NCBI GenBank assembly: GCA_022652735.1
Contig: JALCRP010000003.1
Coordinates: 124,001 to 188,000 of the forward strand
Length of the DNA: 64,000 bases
Direction: 5' to 3'
Source: Faecalibacterium sp.
GTDB lineage: Bacteria; Bacillota; Clostridia; Oscillospirales; Ruminococcaceae
The notes under the pieces are model-generated. The model saw only the letters and a program-made list of their open reading frames with translations, made no database searches and was not told the DNA's origin. Shown piece after piece: positions 26,542-36,056 of this stretch (position 1 is its first letter; every line of letters begins with the position of its first letter). A program made the position numbers and the translations under genes.

Positions 26542-27909
26542 ATGAAAAAGATTGATCGCCGCAGCTTTCTGAAGCTGATGGGCATTGGGGGAACGGTACT
26601 TACAGCGGGGGCGCTTTCCGCCTGCGGCGGCAGCACAGCTTCCAGCGCAGCTGCTGCCAGCCAGAGCACGGCAAGCGCTTCGGGCACGGCGGCGCACGAG
26701 CCTGTTACGCTGGAATTTTTAAGCGGCTCACAGGCATTGGTTGATTGGTTTGAATCGTATTTCCCGGATCTTGTCTCGGGCAAAAACGAATACAATATTA
26801 CGGTGGAAATCGAGTATCAGCAGGATGCCACTCAAATTTTGCAGACAAAGGCGGCCGCCAACGAAATCCCGGATATGCTGTGCGTTGGGCTTCCCTCCGA
26901 GATGATTGAACAAGGAAAGTTCGAGGACCTTTCCGAGGGCGATTGGTGGAACGACACCCTTGATTCCGCGCGGGAGCTTTCTACCGATGTAAAGAGCGGC
27001 AAAATCTATACTGCGCCGCTGGGCTCCGGGGCCGTAGGCATTTTCTATAATACGGACATTATGACGGCGCTCGGCGCGCAGGCGCCGCAGACTTGGGCTG
27101 ACTACAAAACGCTGCTTGCACAGGTCAAAGAAAAATACCCTGATGTGACGCCGATGTATATCGGCGGCAAGGATTCCTGGAGCCTTGGCCATATCATGGA
27201 ATATACCCTGATGGGAAAAGCAAAGGCTGAGCTGGGATACCTCGAATATGAAACGGCGCTGGCTGCGGATGATTTGGATAAACTCGGCTGGAACACCGAC
27301 GAAAACGGCATCCTTTCTATCTTTGGCGCAGACATGATGGAAATGTATAAGGACGGCCTGATTAACAACAACGCCGTAACGGCGACAACGGATGATCTGG
27401 CCGAGCAGTTTGTCAACGGCAAGGTGGCCTTTGCAAGCCAGGGCATGTGGGCGCTGAGCGCAATGCAGGATAAGAACCCCGATTTTAAGAGCATCGGCTT
27501 TATGGCCTACCCTGCAATGGACGGAGAAAAAGCAATCGTTGGCGGCCCGCTGGAGGGCAGCGTGGCAATCTCGGCCGGCAGCGCCCCTGAAAAGATCGAG
27601 GCTGCGAAAACCGTCCTTGCCCTGATGACGGCGCCGGAAGCCAACAAGAGCTACTGCGAGGCAACGGCAACGATCCCTGTGCGCACGACGGTCGATGCGA
27701 ACTGGTCCTTCCTGAAGGATACAGTCAAGGACGTGCTGGAAAACAACACGGTGGTTGCTTTCTCGCAGAACCTGCCGGGCGCATTCAGCGGCGACGAAAA
27801 CGGGCGCCTTGTACAGAACATTTTCGTCGGGAAATATGCAACGGCACAGGATTTTGCCAAAGACTATCTCGATATGTGGAATTCGGCATACGATGCCGCC
27901 AAACAGTAA
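26542..27909 (+). CDS. Sugar ABC transporter substrate-binding lipoprotein (locus 1)
   Basis: 455 residues, start after AAAGGAGGAGC. The N-terminus has a twin-arginine-like DRRSFLKLMG and a lipobox LSAC with Cys28, followed by a Ser/Ala linker. The rest is a family 1 carbohydrate-binding protein (bacterial SBP type 1): VTLEFLSGSQ start, AVGIFYNTDIMTALG, SWSLGHIMEY, GKVAFASQGMWAL and GPLEGSVAISAGS. It captures an oligosaccharide, plausibly isomalto-oligosaccharides given the two downstream hydrolases. First gene of the operon with two permeases, GH66 and GH13. Confidence 0.9.
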   Translation: MKKIDRRSFLKLMGIGGTVLTAGALSACGGSTASSAAAASQSTASASGTAAHEPVTLEFLSGSQALVDWFESYFPDLVSGKNEYNITVEIEYQQDATQILQTKAAANEIPDMLCVGLPSEMIEQGKFEDLSEGDWWNDTLDSARELSTDVKSGKIYTAPLGSGAVGIFYNTDIMTALGAQAPQTWADYKTLLAQVKEKYPDVTPMYIGGKDSWSLGHIMEYTLMGKAKAELGYLEYETALAADDLDKLGWNTDENGILSIFGADMMEMYKDGLINNNAVTATTDDLAEQFVNGKVAFASQGMWALSAMQDKNPDFKSIGFMAYPAMDGEKAIVGGPLEGSVAISAGSAPEKIEAAKTVLALMTAPEANKSYCEATATIPVRTTVDANWSFLKDTVKDVLENNTVVAFSQNLPGAFSGDENGRLVQNIFVGKYATAQDFAKDYLDMWNSAYDAAKQ

Positions 27910-27988
27910 ACGGTAATTTTTACAATGCGCCCGTTACAGTTTTTCTGCGGCGGGCGCATCTTTTTGTAAACGACGAGAAGGGTGTTAT

Positions 27989-28876
27989 ATGGAACGTGTG
28001 ATCCGAAAAGCCCGGCGGAACCTGCATGTGCTTATGCTGGCGCCGGCAGTGCTGCTGTTCTTTTTCTTTTTCCTGCTGCCAATCGTGCAGGGCATGTGCT
28101 TTTCTTTTACGAACTGGGATGGCTTTGGCCGTATGCAGTGGATCGGCCTGCAAAACTATTTTGATTTTTTTACGGACGACCGGGCGCTTAATGCCGTGAA
28201 AAACACGCTGTACTTCGGCGTACTGGGCGCTGTTTTGTTGAATGTACTGGGCCTTGCCATTGCGCTGCTGCTGGATGAGGGGCTGAAGGGCAGCGGATTG
28301 GTACGCACGCTTGTATATATGCCTACGATCATCAGCTCGCTGATTATGGGATACATCTGGGGGCAAATCCTTTCTTCTGAGGGGGGCATCCTAAAAACGA
28401 CACTGGAGGCGCTTTCTGCCTCCGATTTGTATTCCGACTGGCTCTCTGACCCAAAAGCGGCACGTGTCGTCCTTCTGGTGATTCTGCTTTGGCAAAGCAT
28501 CGGCGGCACGATGATGATCTATATTTCCGGCTTGCAGTCTCTGCCGGAATCTGTACATGAGGCGGCGATTATGGACGGCGCAGGCTATTTTCGGGAGCTG
28601 CTTTTTATTAAGCTGCCCCTGTTAGGGCCGTCTTTGCGCGTCAACATCATTACAAACCTCATCAGCTGTATGTCCATCTTTGATGTCATTATGTCTTTAA
28701 CCGGCGGCGGGCCGGGCTTTTACACGGAATCGCTGAGTTTATTTATATATAAGAAAAGCGTATCCGGCAGCGCAGGGTATGCTTCGGCGATTGCAATCGT
28801 GCTGTTCCTGATTATTTTAGTGCCGGTAACTTTCTCGTTTCTCGCCACCAAAAAAATGGAAGACGTATCCGAATGA
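27989..28876 (+). CDS. Sugar ABC transporter permease, MalF/UgpA type (locus 1)
   Basis: 295 residues with six membrane helices. The EAA loop that contacts the ATPase is visible as SVHEAAIMDGAGYFRELLFI. The N-terminal sequence LMLAPAVLLFFFFFLLPIVQ and the GLQNYFDFF region are typical of carbohydrate uptake family 1 permeases. Its stop overlaps the next permease frame. No ATPase gene occurs in this operon, so a shared MsmK-like ATPase from elsewhere in the genome is presumed. Confidence 0.92.
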   Translation: MERVIRKARRNLHVLMLAPAVLLFFFFFLLPIVQGMCFSFTNWDGFGRMQWIGLQNYFDFFTDDRALNAVKNTLYFGVLGAVLLNVLGLAIALLLDEGLKGSGLVRTLVYMPTIISSLIMGYIWGQILSSEGGILKTTLEALSASDLYSDWLSDPKAARVVLLVILLWQSIGGTMMIYISGLQSLPESVHEAAIMDGAGYFRELLFIKLPLLGPSLRVNIITNLISCMSIFDVIMSLTGGGPGFYTESLSLFIYKKSVSGSAGYASAIAIVLFLIILVPVTFSFLATKKMEDVSE

Positions 28877-28893
28877 AGAGGAGGAACATCCCG

Positions 28894-29721
28894 ATGAAGA
28901 AGCATTTGAAAGGCACCCGCTGGTACCTTTACCCGTTTATGATTTTGTTAGCGGCTGTGGCTGTGCTGCCGCTGATCGTCCTGTTTCAGCTCGCATTTCT
29001 GCCGACCTCCGAGATTACTTCCGGCGGCATTTGGCAGATCTCCTATACACTGGAAAACGTAAAGGAGGCATGGACTTCGGCCGGCCTGGGGCGTGCTGCG
29101 TCCAACTCCTTTCTTTTGACCATCTTCTCCCTCGCCGGGACGGTAACGATCTCCTGCTCGGCGGCCTATATCATTGCCCGTTTCCGTACATGGGCTACTG
29201 ACCTTGTCTACGACATCTTCATTTTCAGTATGGCGATCCCGACCATTATCTCCACGGTGCCTCTGTACATCATCATGCGCCGCATCCACGCCGTGAATAC
29301 GCTCTGGGGGATGGTGCTGCTCTGCATTACCGCAAGCCTGCCGTTCGCGATCTTTCTTTATACGGGGACGATCCGAAATATTTCACGCGATATGGAAGAG
29401 GCGGCGATCATCGACGGCTGTAATAACTGCAATGTGCTTTGGCGCATTCTTTTCCCCGTTTTGAAGCCCACGACGCTTACGGTCGTGCTGCTCAATATGG
29501 TGTTCTACTGGAATGAATACGGCCGTTCGGTATTCTTTTTGCAAAAACGCCGGGTGTATACGGTGCCGCTTGCCATCTCTACGTTTGCCCAGCAGTACAG
29601 TACCCAATGGGGCCTTGTGGCCGGGGGCGCATTTTTGGCCATGATTCCGGCCGTGATCGTGTTCCTGTCCTTCCAGAAATATTACATTAAGGGCATCGCA
29701 AGCGGCGCATCGAAAGGATAA
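28894..29721 (+). CDS. Sugar ABC transporter permease, MalG type (locus 1)
   Basis: 275 residues, six helices, EAA loop DMEEAAIIDGCNNCNVLWRI. The start at 28894 is preferred because AGAGGAGGAAC precedes it; an in-frame ATG at 28873 overlaps the previous stop and lacks a spaced RBS. It forms the heterodimeric channel with the upstream permease. The GH66 gene starts 4 bases after its stop. Confidence 0.9.
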   Translation: MKKHLKGTRWYLYPFMILLAAVAVLPLIVLFQLAFLPTSEITSGGIWQISYTLENVKEAWTSAGLGRAASNSFLLTIFSLAGTVTISCSAAYIIARFRTWATDLVYDIFIFSMAIPTIISTVPLYIIMRRIHAVNTLWGMVLLCITASLPFAIFLYTGTIRNISRDMEEAAIIDGCNNCNVLWRILFPVLKPTTLTVVLLNMVFYWNEYGRSVFFLQKRRVYTVPLAISTFAQQYSTQWGLVAGGAFLAMIPAVIVFLSFQKYYIKGIASGASKG

Positions 29722-29725
29722 GTTT

Positions 29726-31369
29726 ATGATCAGTGATTTCTATCCTGCCCAGGGAACCTTTTTGCCCGGCCAGCAGATCGTGTTCCGGCTGGAAAACTTT
29801 TGCACGGCCGACAGTGCAGATATTTATCTTTTTCTGCCGGACGGAACTTGCCGAACGGAGACACACCCGCTGCGGCCGCAGGGCAACTGCCTTGCGCTGA
29901 ATCAGCCGCTTACGGTGCCCTCCGGATATGGCGCCGCGGCTGTGCTGTATCGCGGTACAGAACTGATACAGACGCTGTATACGGCATTTGATGTGATGCA
30001 GCCCGGAAAAATCATCCGCTACGGTTTTCTTTCGGATTTTGCCCCCGAGGATGCGGCGGACGACAGCGACATCACATGGCTGTGCCAGCTCCACATCAAC
30101 ACGGTGCAATTCTATGATTGGTCTTATCGGCACGACTGTCTGGTTGCGCCGACACCGCTGTATCGGGATATGATGGGAAAAGAGAACAGCCTGCCTGCGA
30201 TAAAAAAGAAGATTCAGGCTTGCCATGCCTGCGGGATGCGGGCCACGGCATATGGCGCTGTTTACGCGGCATCCGAACACTACCACAGCGAGCACCCGGA
30301 GCAGGGGCTTTACAATCATCAAGGGACGCCGCTTCGCTTTATTGATGTGTTTTATCTGATGAACCTTGCAAAGGGCAGCGGATGGTTTGCCCATATTCTG
30401 GAAGAATACCGCCGTGCGGTAGCGCAAATGGGCTTTGACGGTATTCACATGGACACCTACGGTGAGCCGAAATGCGCTTGCGACGCCGACGGAAATGCGG
30501 TATGGCTGGATACTCAGTTTACCTCCTTGATCGATGCTGCATGGGAGACTGTTCAAAATGAGGTGGAAGCTCCCTGCATGATTTTTAACCATGTGGGCGG
30601 CTGGCCGCTGAAAAGCACGGAACATGCGCGGCAAAGCTGCACTTATATTGAGGTTTGGCCGCCCAATGAACATTACTGGCAGCTGGCCGCCCTGATTGCG
30701 CAGGCAAAGTTGGCCGGCAGGCCAGTGGTTCTGGCAGCCTATCCATCGGCGTTCCGCACACAGGATGCCGCAGCCGCGATAGAGGGAGAACGAATGCTCT
30801 CCTTTGTGGCCGCGATGCATGGCGCAACACAGCTTTGCTTTGGCGAAAGCCGGGGTGTCATCACGCAAGGGTACTATGCCGATTACACGGCGCTTGCGCC
30901 GGAAAGCTGCCGGAAAATCCGCAATTATCAAGATTTTTTTGTACAATATGAGACGCTTTTGTATAATGATACGCTGGCCGATGTGAGTCTCACGCATCAA
31001 GGCTGGGATAACCGAGAATATACCTGCGATGCGGCGTGGAGCGCTTGGGGAGAGGGCGGAAAACTATGGCTCCATATTCGTGAAAATCACAATACGAAAC
31101 TGATCTGTCTCGCCAATCTTACCGGCGGCGATGACCTCTGGAACAGCGGCCGGGCGTGCCCGGCCGTGCTGGAAAATATTACGCTTTCTTTTCTGACGCT
31201 TGTACCTGTAAAAACCATCTGGACGGCTTCGCCGGACGAAGAGCACGGCCAGAGGCACACACTTTTGTGGCGGGAAAAACAGGAGGCGGACGGATTGCGA
31301 TGTGAAATCACACTGCCACGGCTAAAGCGCTGCGGCATCCTTGTAGCGGAAATGGAGGCCGAGATATGA
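29726..31369 (+). CDS. GH66 family dextranase-like glycoside hydrolase (cytoplasmic)
   Basis: 547 residues. An N-terminal beta-sandwich (1-90) leads into a TIM barrel with GH66 hallmarks: RYGFLSDF (98-105), INTVQFYDWSYRHD (124-137), GFDGIHMDTYGEP with probable nucleophile Asp243, and YIEVWPP with probable acid/base Glu309. GH66 enzymes cleave alpha-1,6-glucan (dextran) or form cycloisomalto-oligosaccharides. No signal peptide is present, so it acts on imported chains. The next gene (GH13) overlaps its stop by 4 bases. Whether it is dextranase or transferase cannot be told from sequence. Confidence 0.85.
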   Translation: MISDFYPAQGTFLPGQQIVFRLENFCTADSADIYLFLPDGTCRTETHPLRPQGNCLALNQPLTVPSGYGAAAVLYRGTELIQTLYTAFDVMQPGKIIRYGFLSDFAPEDAADDSDITWLCQLHINTVQFYDWSYRHDCLVAPTPLYRDMMGKENSLPAIKKKIQACHACGMRATAYGAVYAASEHYHSEHPEQGLYNHQGTPLRFIDVFYLMNLAKGSGWFAHILEEYRRAVAQMGFDGIHMDTYGEPKCACDADGNAVWLDTQFTSLIDAAWETVQNEVEAPCMIFNHVGGWPLKSTEHARQSCTYIEVWPPNEHYWQLAALIAQAKLAGRPVVLAAYPSAFRTQDAAAAIEGERMLSFVAAMHGATQLCFGESRGVITQGYYADYTALAPESCRKIRNYQDFFVQYETLLYNDTLADVSLTHQGWDNREYTCDAAWSAWGEGGKLWLHIRENHNTKLICLANLTGGDDLWNSGRACPAVLENITLSFLTLVPVKTIWTASPDEEHGQRHTLLWREKQEADGLRCEITLPRLKRCGILVAEMEAEI

Positions 31370-33018
31370 CGCAGACGATGCAGCAACTGCCCTGGTGGAA
31401 AAAATGCGTATTCTATCAAATCTACCCTCGCAGCTTTCAGGATTCCGACGGCGACGGCATAGGAGATCTGCGGGGGATTTTGCAGCGCCTCGATTATCTG
31501 AAAGCGCTTGGAATTGGAGCGGTTTGGCTGTGCCCCGTTTATGATTCTCCGAATACGGACGGAGGCTATGACATTCGGGATTACGAAAAGATCATGGCGG
31601 ACTTCGGCACAATGGCGGATTTTGACGCGCTGCTTGCGGGGCTGCATGTACGCGGCATTCGGCTGGTGATGGATCTTGTGGTAAACCACACCTCGGATGA
31701 GCATGCATGGTTTGTCGAATCCCGAAAGAGCCGCAGCAGCCCCTATCGGGATTACTACCTCTGGCGGGACGGAAAAGCGGGGAAAGAACCGAATAACTGG
31801 GCGTCTTTCTTTACGCCCTCGGCATGGAGCTATGATGCCCCGACAAAGCAATGGTATCTGCATCTCTTCTCACAAAAACAGCCGGATCTCAACTGGGAGA
31901 ACCCTGCTCTTCGAGAATCGGTATACGGGATGATTAACCGCTGGCTGGACAAGGGCGTAGATGGTTTCCGAATGGATGTGATTACATTGATCGCCAAAAA
32001 TCCGGCGCTTGCGGACGGATGCGGCAGACCGAATGAAAATGGCTATGTGATGGCTGACGAGCAGTTTGCCCTTCAGCCCGCGCTGCATGCCTATCTGCGC
32101 GAGATGCGGCAAAAATGCTTTGCCGGGCGCGATTGCATGTGCGTCGGGGAGGGAACTTTTGCGAACGAAAAAACAGCCCCTGCCCTCGTGCGCGATGGGC
32201 AGGAACTGGATCTTTTGTTTCAGTTTGACCTGATGGACATCGACGGCGGCAGGGATAAATGGGATGTTGTTCCCTTTGATCTGAGAAGGTGGAAGGCAAT
32301 CGTTGCAAAGTGGCAGAAAACGCTTGACTGGAATACGCTGTTTCTCTCCAACCACGATCAGCCGCGGCCTGTATCGCGTTTTGGCTGCACCGAAAATGAA
32401 ACACTTCGTATCCGTTCCGCAAAGTTGCTGGCCTGCATGATGCATCTGATGCGCGGCACTTCCTTTCTTTATCAGGGGGAAGAGCTGGGCATGACGAATA
32501 TGCCTTTCGCCGCCGAAGGCGCACTGCGGGATATTGAGAGCCTCGAGTTGCTAAAAACAGCCCACACCCCGGCTCAGCGCGAAGCGCTTTGGCAAGCCAT
32601 CCTCAAAAAGGGACGCGATAATGCCCGGACACCGATGCAGTGGAATGCCGAGCCGAATGCCGGATTCACCACGGGGACGCCGTGGATTGACGTAAACCCG
32701 AACAGCCGGACGATCCATGCCGCCGCTGAAAGCGAAGACCCGGATTCGGTGCTGAACTTCTACCGTAAGCTGATCAAATTGAAAACCGAAATGCCTGTAT
32801 TTTGCTGCGGTACTTTCCGATTACTGGATTGGGGCGGCGGGCAGGGGCTGGCGTTTTGCAGAGAAAACGGAACAGATAAGGCATGTGTATTTTGCAACGT
32901 ATCCTCCGCGCCCCTGCCGATGCCCGAGCTTTATCGGCATCTTTCTCTTTTACTGGGGAATGTACCCGACCCGCAGAAAGATAGACTGCTGCCGTGGGAA
33001 GTACGAGTTCTGCAATAG
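31366..33018 (+). CDS. GH13 oligo-1,6-glucosidase / dextran glucosidase
   Basis: 550 residues. Classic GH13 barrel: FYQIYPRSFQDSDGDGIGD at the N-terminus, VMDLVVNHTSDEH (region I), GFRMDVI with nucleophile Asp204 (region II), GEGTFANE with acid/base Glu262 (region III) and LSNHDQPR with Asp331 (region IV). The QPDLN motif (172-176) and Val after the nucleophile are associated with alpha-1,6 specificity (GH13 subfamily 31). It would degrade the isomalto-oligosaccharides released by GH66. Cytoplasmic; last gene of the operon, followed by a terminator. Confidence 0.93.
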   Translation: MTQTMQQLPWWKKCVFYQIYPRSFQDSDGDGIGDLRGILQRLDYLKALGIGAVWLCPVYDSPNTDGGYDIRDYEKIMADFGTMADFDALLAGLHVRGIRLVMDLVVNHTSDEHAWFVESRKSRSSPYRDYYLWRDGKAGKEPNNWASFFTPSAWSYDAPTKQWYLHLFSQKQPDLNWENPALRESVYGMINRWLDKGVDGFRMDVITLIAKNPALADGCGRPNENGYVMADEQFALQPALHAYLREMRQKCFAGRDCMCVGEGTFANEKTAPALVRDGQELDLLFQFDLMDIDGGRDKWDVVPFDLRRWKAIVAKWQKTLDWNTLFLSNHDQPRPVSRFGCTENETLRIRSAKLLACMMHLMRGTSFLYQGEELGMTNMPFAAEGALRDIESLELLKTAHTPAQREALWQAILKKGRDNARTPMQWNAEPNAGFTTGTPWIDVNPNSRTIHAAAESEDPDSVLNFYRKLIKLKTEMPVFCCGTFRLLDWGGGQGLAFCRENGTDKACVFCNVSSAPLPMPELYRHLSLLLGNVPDPQKDRLLPWEVRVLQ

Positions 33019-33055
33019 TGCTGAAAAGCGTTCTGCATAGGCCCTATATTAAAAA

Positions 33056-33090
33056 GCGGCGGCTCATCTTCAGAGCCGCCGCTTGCTTTT
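33056..33090 (+). terminator. Terminator ending alpha-glucan locus 1
   Basis: GCGGCGGCTC pairs perfectly with GAGCCGCCGC on a 7-base loop, followed by TTGCTTTTT. Confidence 0.88.
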
Positions 33091-33258
33091 TATGTATTTC
33101 AACTTTCCACTTTTTCCGAGGGATAAGCTTTTCGCCGCCTTCTAATAGGGAAAGTGAACTTTATATAAGGGAAGCACCTATAGAAAAATTTGATTTTTCT
33201 TACCAGCCCAGCATGAATCCAAAACAAGTGAAAGGCCTTACGGCGTCGACACAGGCGC

Positions 33259-34920
33259 TTAGAAAAGCCCGCTGATTCTGCCCTCGGCATCGACGTCGAT
33301 GCCCTCGGCGGCCGGCTTTTTCGGCAGGCCGGGCATCGTCATAATTGCGCCGCAGATTACGACGATAAAGCCGGCCCCGGCCGAAAGGCGTACTTCGCGC
33401 GCTTCCATCGAGAAGCCGTTGGGCGCGCCCAGCAGCTTCGGGTTATCCGAAAAACTGTACTGCGTTTTGGCGATGCACACGGGCAGCTTGCCGTAGCCCA
33501 GCGCCTCGAGGTTTGCCAGCGTCTTTTTTGCCGCATTGGAATACTTCACGCCGTCAGCATGGTAAATCTTTTTCGCCACGGCCTCGATCTTATCCGTCAG
33601 CGGGGCATCCAGCTCGTATGTGTAGTGGATGGGGCGGTCTTCCATTACGGAGAAAACCTTCTCGGCCAGCGCTAAACCGCCCTCGCCGCCCTTTGCGAAT
33701 ACTTCGCTCAACGCGCAGGGGACGCCGCGCTTGGCACAGTAATCTTCCACATACTGCTGCTCCTCGGCGGTATCGGTGGGGAAGGCGTTTACCGCCACCA
33801 CAACGGGCAGGCCGAACTGATCTTTCATATTGTCAATGTGGCGGCCAAGGTTTTCGATGCCCTTTTTCACGGCCTCGAGGTTCGGCTGGTTCAGCTCGGC
33901 TTTCGGTACGCCGCCGTGGCATTTCAGCGCGCGCACGGTGGCAACGAGCACAACCGCAGAAGGCGCGATGCCGGCCATACGGCACTTAATGTCCAAAAAC
34001 TTTTCCGCGCCGAGGTCTGCGCCGAAGCCGGCCTCGGTAACAACATAATCGGAAAGCGCAAGGCTGAGCTTTGTCGCCATCACGCTGTTGCAGCCGTGGG
34101 CGATGTTGGCAAACGGGCCGCCGTGGATGATGGCGGGGTTGTTTTCCAGCGTCTGCACAAGGTTCGGGTCGATGGCGTCCTTCAGCAGGGCGGTCATCGC
34201 GCCCGCGGCGCCAAGCTGCCCGGCCGTAACCGGCTCGCCCGTATAGGTGTAGGCGCACACGATGCGGGCAAGGCGCGCCTTCAAATCGGAAATGCTGGTG
34301 GCAAGGCAGAAGATCGCCATAATTTCGCTGGCGACAGTGATGTCAAAGCCGTCCTCGCGCGGGGTACCGTTCGATTTGCCGTTCAGGCCGTCGACGATAA
34401 AGCGCAGCTGGCGGTCGTTCATATCCATGCAGCGCTTCCATGTCACGCGGCACGGGTCGATATGAAAGGGGTTGCCCTGATGGATGGAGTTGTCGATCAT
34501 CGCGGCCAAAAGGTTGTTTGCCGTACCGATAGCGTGGATGTCACCCGTAAAGTGCAGGTTGATGTCTTCCATCGGGACGACCTGCGCGTAGCCGCCGCCG
34601 GCCGCGCCGCCCTTGATGCCGAACACCGGCCCAAGCGAAGGCTCGCGCAGGCACAGCATCGTTTTTTTGCCCATTTTGCACATCGCGTCGGCAAGGCCTA
34701 CGCTTGTGGTGGTTTTGCCCTCGCCGGCCGGCGTCGGGCTGATGGCCGTCACAAGGATTAGCTTGCCTTTTTGCGGCATGGTGTGAATCAGGCGGTGATT
34801 GATCTTGGCCTTGTAGCGGCCGTAGGGGATAACGTCTTCGTCCGAAAGGCCCAGCGAAGCGGCAACCTCGGCGATCGGCTTCATGCGGGCGGCCTGTGCA
34901 ATTTCAATATCAGATTTCAT
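33259..34920 (-). CDS. fhs: Formate--tetrahydrofolate ligase
   Basis: 553 residues. Makes 10-formyl-THF from formate, THF and ATP. Motifs: [10 protein letters not shown] (33-42), P-loop-like [17 protein letters not shown] (63-79), [19 protein letters not shown], then [19 protein letters not shown] and [12 protein letters not shown]. Full family length. It lies 39 bases downstream of the formate channel gene on the same strand, behind a ZTP riboswitch, so transport and use of formate are coupled to purine precursor status. Confidence 0.97.
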   Translation of the reverse strand: MKSDIEIAQAARMKPIAEVAASLGLSDEDVIPYGRYKAKINHRLIHTMPQKGKLILVTAISPTPAGEGKTTTSVGLADAMCKMGKKTMLCLREPSLGPVFGIKGGAAGGGYAQVVPMEDINLHFTGDIHAIGTANNLLAAMIDNSIHQGNPFHIDPCRVTWKRCMDMNDRQLRFIVDGLNGKSNGTPREDGFDITVASEIMAIFCLATSISDLKARLARIVCAYTYTGEPVTAGQLGAAGAMTALLKDAIDPNLVQTLENNPAIIHGGPFANIAHGCNSVMATKLSLALSDYVVTEAGFGADLGAEKFLDIKCRMAGIAPSAVVLVATVRALKCHGGVPKAELNQPNLEAVKKGIENLGRHIDNMKDQFGLPVVVAVNAFPTDTAEEQQYVEDYCAKRGVPCALSEVFAKGGEGGLALAEKVFSVMEDRPIHYTYELDAPLTDKIEAVAKKIYHADGVKYSNAAKKTLANLEALGYGKLPVCIAKTQYSFSDNPKLLGAPNGFSMEAREVRLSAGAGFIVVICGAIMTMPGLPKKPAAEGIDVDAEGRISGLF

Positions 34921-34959
34921 AATTGGCAGCTTCCTTTCTGTCTGCAGTTTTTCAAAAAA

Positions 34960-35748
34960 TCAGCGGTCGGATGCGGCCCCGCGGCCGGGGCGGGATAAAA
35001 ACCAGTAGGGCAGCGCCACGCAGCAAAAGCCGCCGACAAAGTTGCCCAGCGTGACGAAGAAAAGGTTCTCGGCATAGCCCGCGAGCGTAACGCCCGCCGC
35101 GCCGTTTACAAGCGCCAGCCCGAGGATGCTCATGTTGGCGACGCTGTGCTCAAAGCCCGCCAGCATAAAAATTAGGATGCACCACACGACCATGATGAGT
35201 TTGCCGGATTCGCTTTTCAGCTTTGCGCCGCACCATACGGCAAGGCACACGCAGATGTTGCACAAAATGCCTTTTGCAAACATTTGCAGCGGCCCGGCGG
35301 CGAGCTTTGCGCCCGCGCAGCTGCATACAAATGCGGCTGTGGCCTCATTTCCGGCCAGACCTGAAAGCTTGTAAAGCGCCACTGTGCCCCATGAGCCGAG
35401 AAAGTTGCCTGCCCAGCATACGCCCCAAAAGCCCAGCGCCTGTGCGGGCGTGACGCGGCGGCATAAAAGCCCCATGCCCATCGTCAGGTTGCTGCCCGTA
35501 AAAAGGTCGCATCCGGCCATCAGCACTAAGCTGAGCGCGGCCGAAAACACGAGGCAGGAAAAAAACTTGACGGCGGTACAGCCGGCCGCTGTCAGCGCGC
35601 CGCCCGTGGCCAAAAACACAATGCTGCCGAAAGCGATAAAAACGCCCGCCAGCATCGACGAAACCCATACGGCGCCCGGCCGTGTTTTCAGCAGCCCGGC
35701 TTTTGCCGCGGCGCCGCCGGCCATCGCCTCACACACTTCTCCATACAC
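34960..35748 (-). CDS. Formate/nitrite transporter family channel (FocA-like)
   Basis: 262 residues from a GTG at 35748, preceded by GAAAGGGG on the minus strand; longer starts would run through the riboswitch terminator. Six helices in the FNT pattern, with the first-helix motif LAGVFIAFGSIVF, the channel loop GCDLFTGSNLTMGMG and the second-half repeat AGFEHSVANMSILGLA (the conserved His of FEHSVANM). It moves formate (or nitrite) across the membrane. Cotranscription with fhs makes formate the likely substrate. ATG at 35724 is an alternative start. Confidence 0.88.
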   Translation of the reverse strand: MYGEVCEAMAGGAAAKAGLLKTRPGAVWVSSMLAGVFIAFGSIVFLATGGALTAAGCTAVKFFSCLVFSAALSLVLMAGCDLFTGSNLTMGMGLLCRRVTPAQALGFWGVCWAGNFLGSWGTVALYKLSGLAGNEATAAFVCSCAGAKLAAGPLQMFAKGILCNICVCLAVWCGAKLKSESGKLIMVVWCILIFMLAGFEHSVANMSILGLALVNGAAGVTLAGYAENLFFVTLGNFVGGFCCVALPYWFLSRPGRGAASDR

Positions 35749-35799
35749 AGTACAAAATCGCCCCTTTCTGAAACAGCCTTTTCCCCGTAAAAAAACGAG

Positions 35800-35828
35800 A
35801 AAAAGGCAGCCGCAAACACGCGGCTGCC
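35800..35828 (-). terminator. Expression-platform terminator of the ZTP riboswitch
   Basis: On the minus strand GGCAGCCGC pairs with GCGGCTGCC on a 6-base loop, followed by TTTTT. Its 5' arm (35828-35820) shares bases with the 3' arm of aptamer helix P3 (35826-35822), so the two structures exclude each other. Confidence 0.85.
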
Positions 35829-35898
35829 CAGACGGTCGGCAATCAACAGCCTTACCGCTACACTGTGGTGGCCCACAATTATCCGTCAGCAGCGGCAA
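35822..35898 (-). ncRNA. ZTP (pfl motif) riboswitch upstream of the formate channel-fhs operon
   Basis: Read on the minus strand. Helix P1 is TTGCCGCT (35898-35891) with AGCGGTAA (35859-35852), enclosing an internal loop with CTGACGGA and a hairpin GTGG...CCAC (35876-35865). The 3' domain GGCTG...CAGCC (35851-35847 with 35826-35822) encloses the highly conserved pfl core CCGACCGTCTGGGCA (35839-35825). The class senses ZMP/ZTP, which accumulate when 10-formyl-THF is short, and controls fhs and folate/purine genes. Overlap with a terminator implies an ON switch. Confidence 0.85.
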
Positions 35899-35915
35899 GG
35901 ATTCTTAACAAAGCG

Positions 35916-35945
35916 ATGATAGCACGGAAAAGCCCGGTTTGTCAA
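35916..35945 (-). promoter_or_regulatory. Promoter for the ZTP riboswitch-formate channel-fhs transcript
   Basis: On the minus strand TTGACA (35945-35940), 18-base spacer, TATCAT (35921-35916); the aptamer begins 18 bases downstream, consistent with a transcription start just before it. Confidence 0.8.
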
Positions 35946-35993
35946 CGCCAATTTGCGCCGGCGGCAAAATCTCGGCGGCGCGCCGCCCGCGCC

Positions 35994-36022
35994 TTGCTGC
36001 CCGGGCCGGAATGGTATATAAT
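35994..36022 (+). promoter_or_regulatory. Promoter for the cysteine desulfurase-thiI operon
   Basis: TTGCTG (35994-35999), 17-base spacer, TATAAT (36017-36022), 35 bases before the start codon. It is divergent from the riboswitch promoter. Confidence 0.75.
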
Positions 36023-36056
36023 ACATGCAGTATTGCCAAAAAGAAAGTGTGATTTT

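Noticed and set aside
33181-33199. A/T-only palindrome (AGAAAAAT/ATTTTTCT) downstream of fhs
   Set aside because: The stem has almost no G-C pairs and is unlikely to terminate; probably chance in AT-rich spacer.
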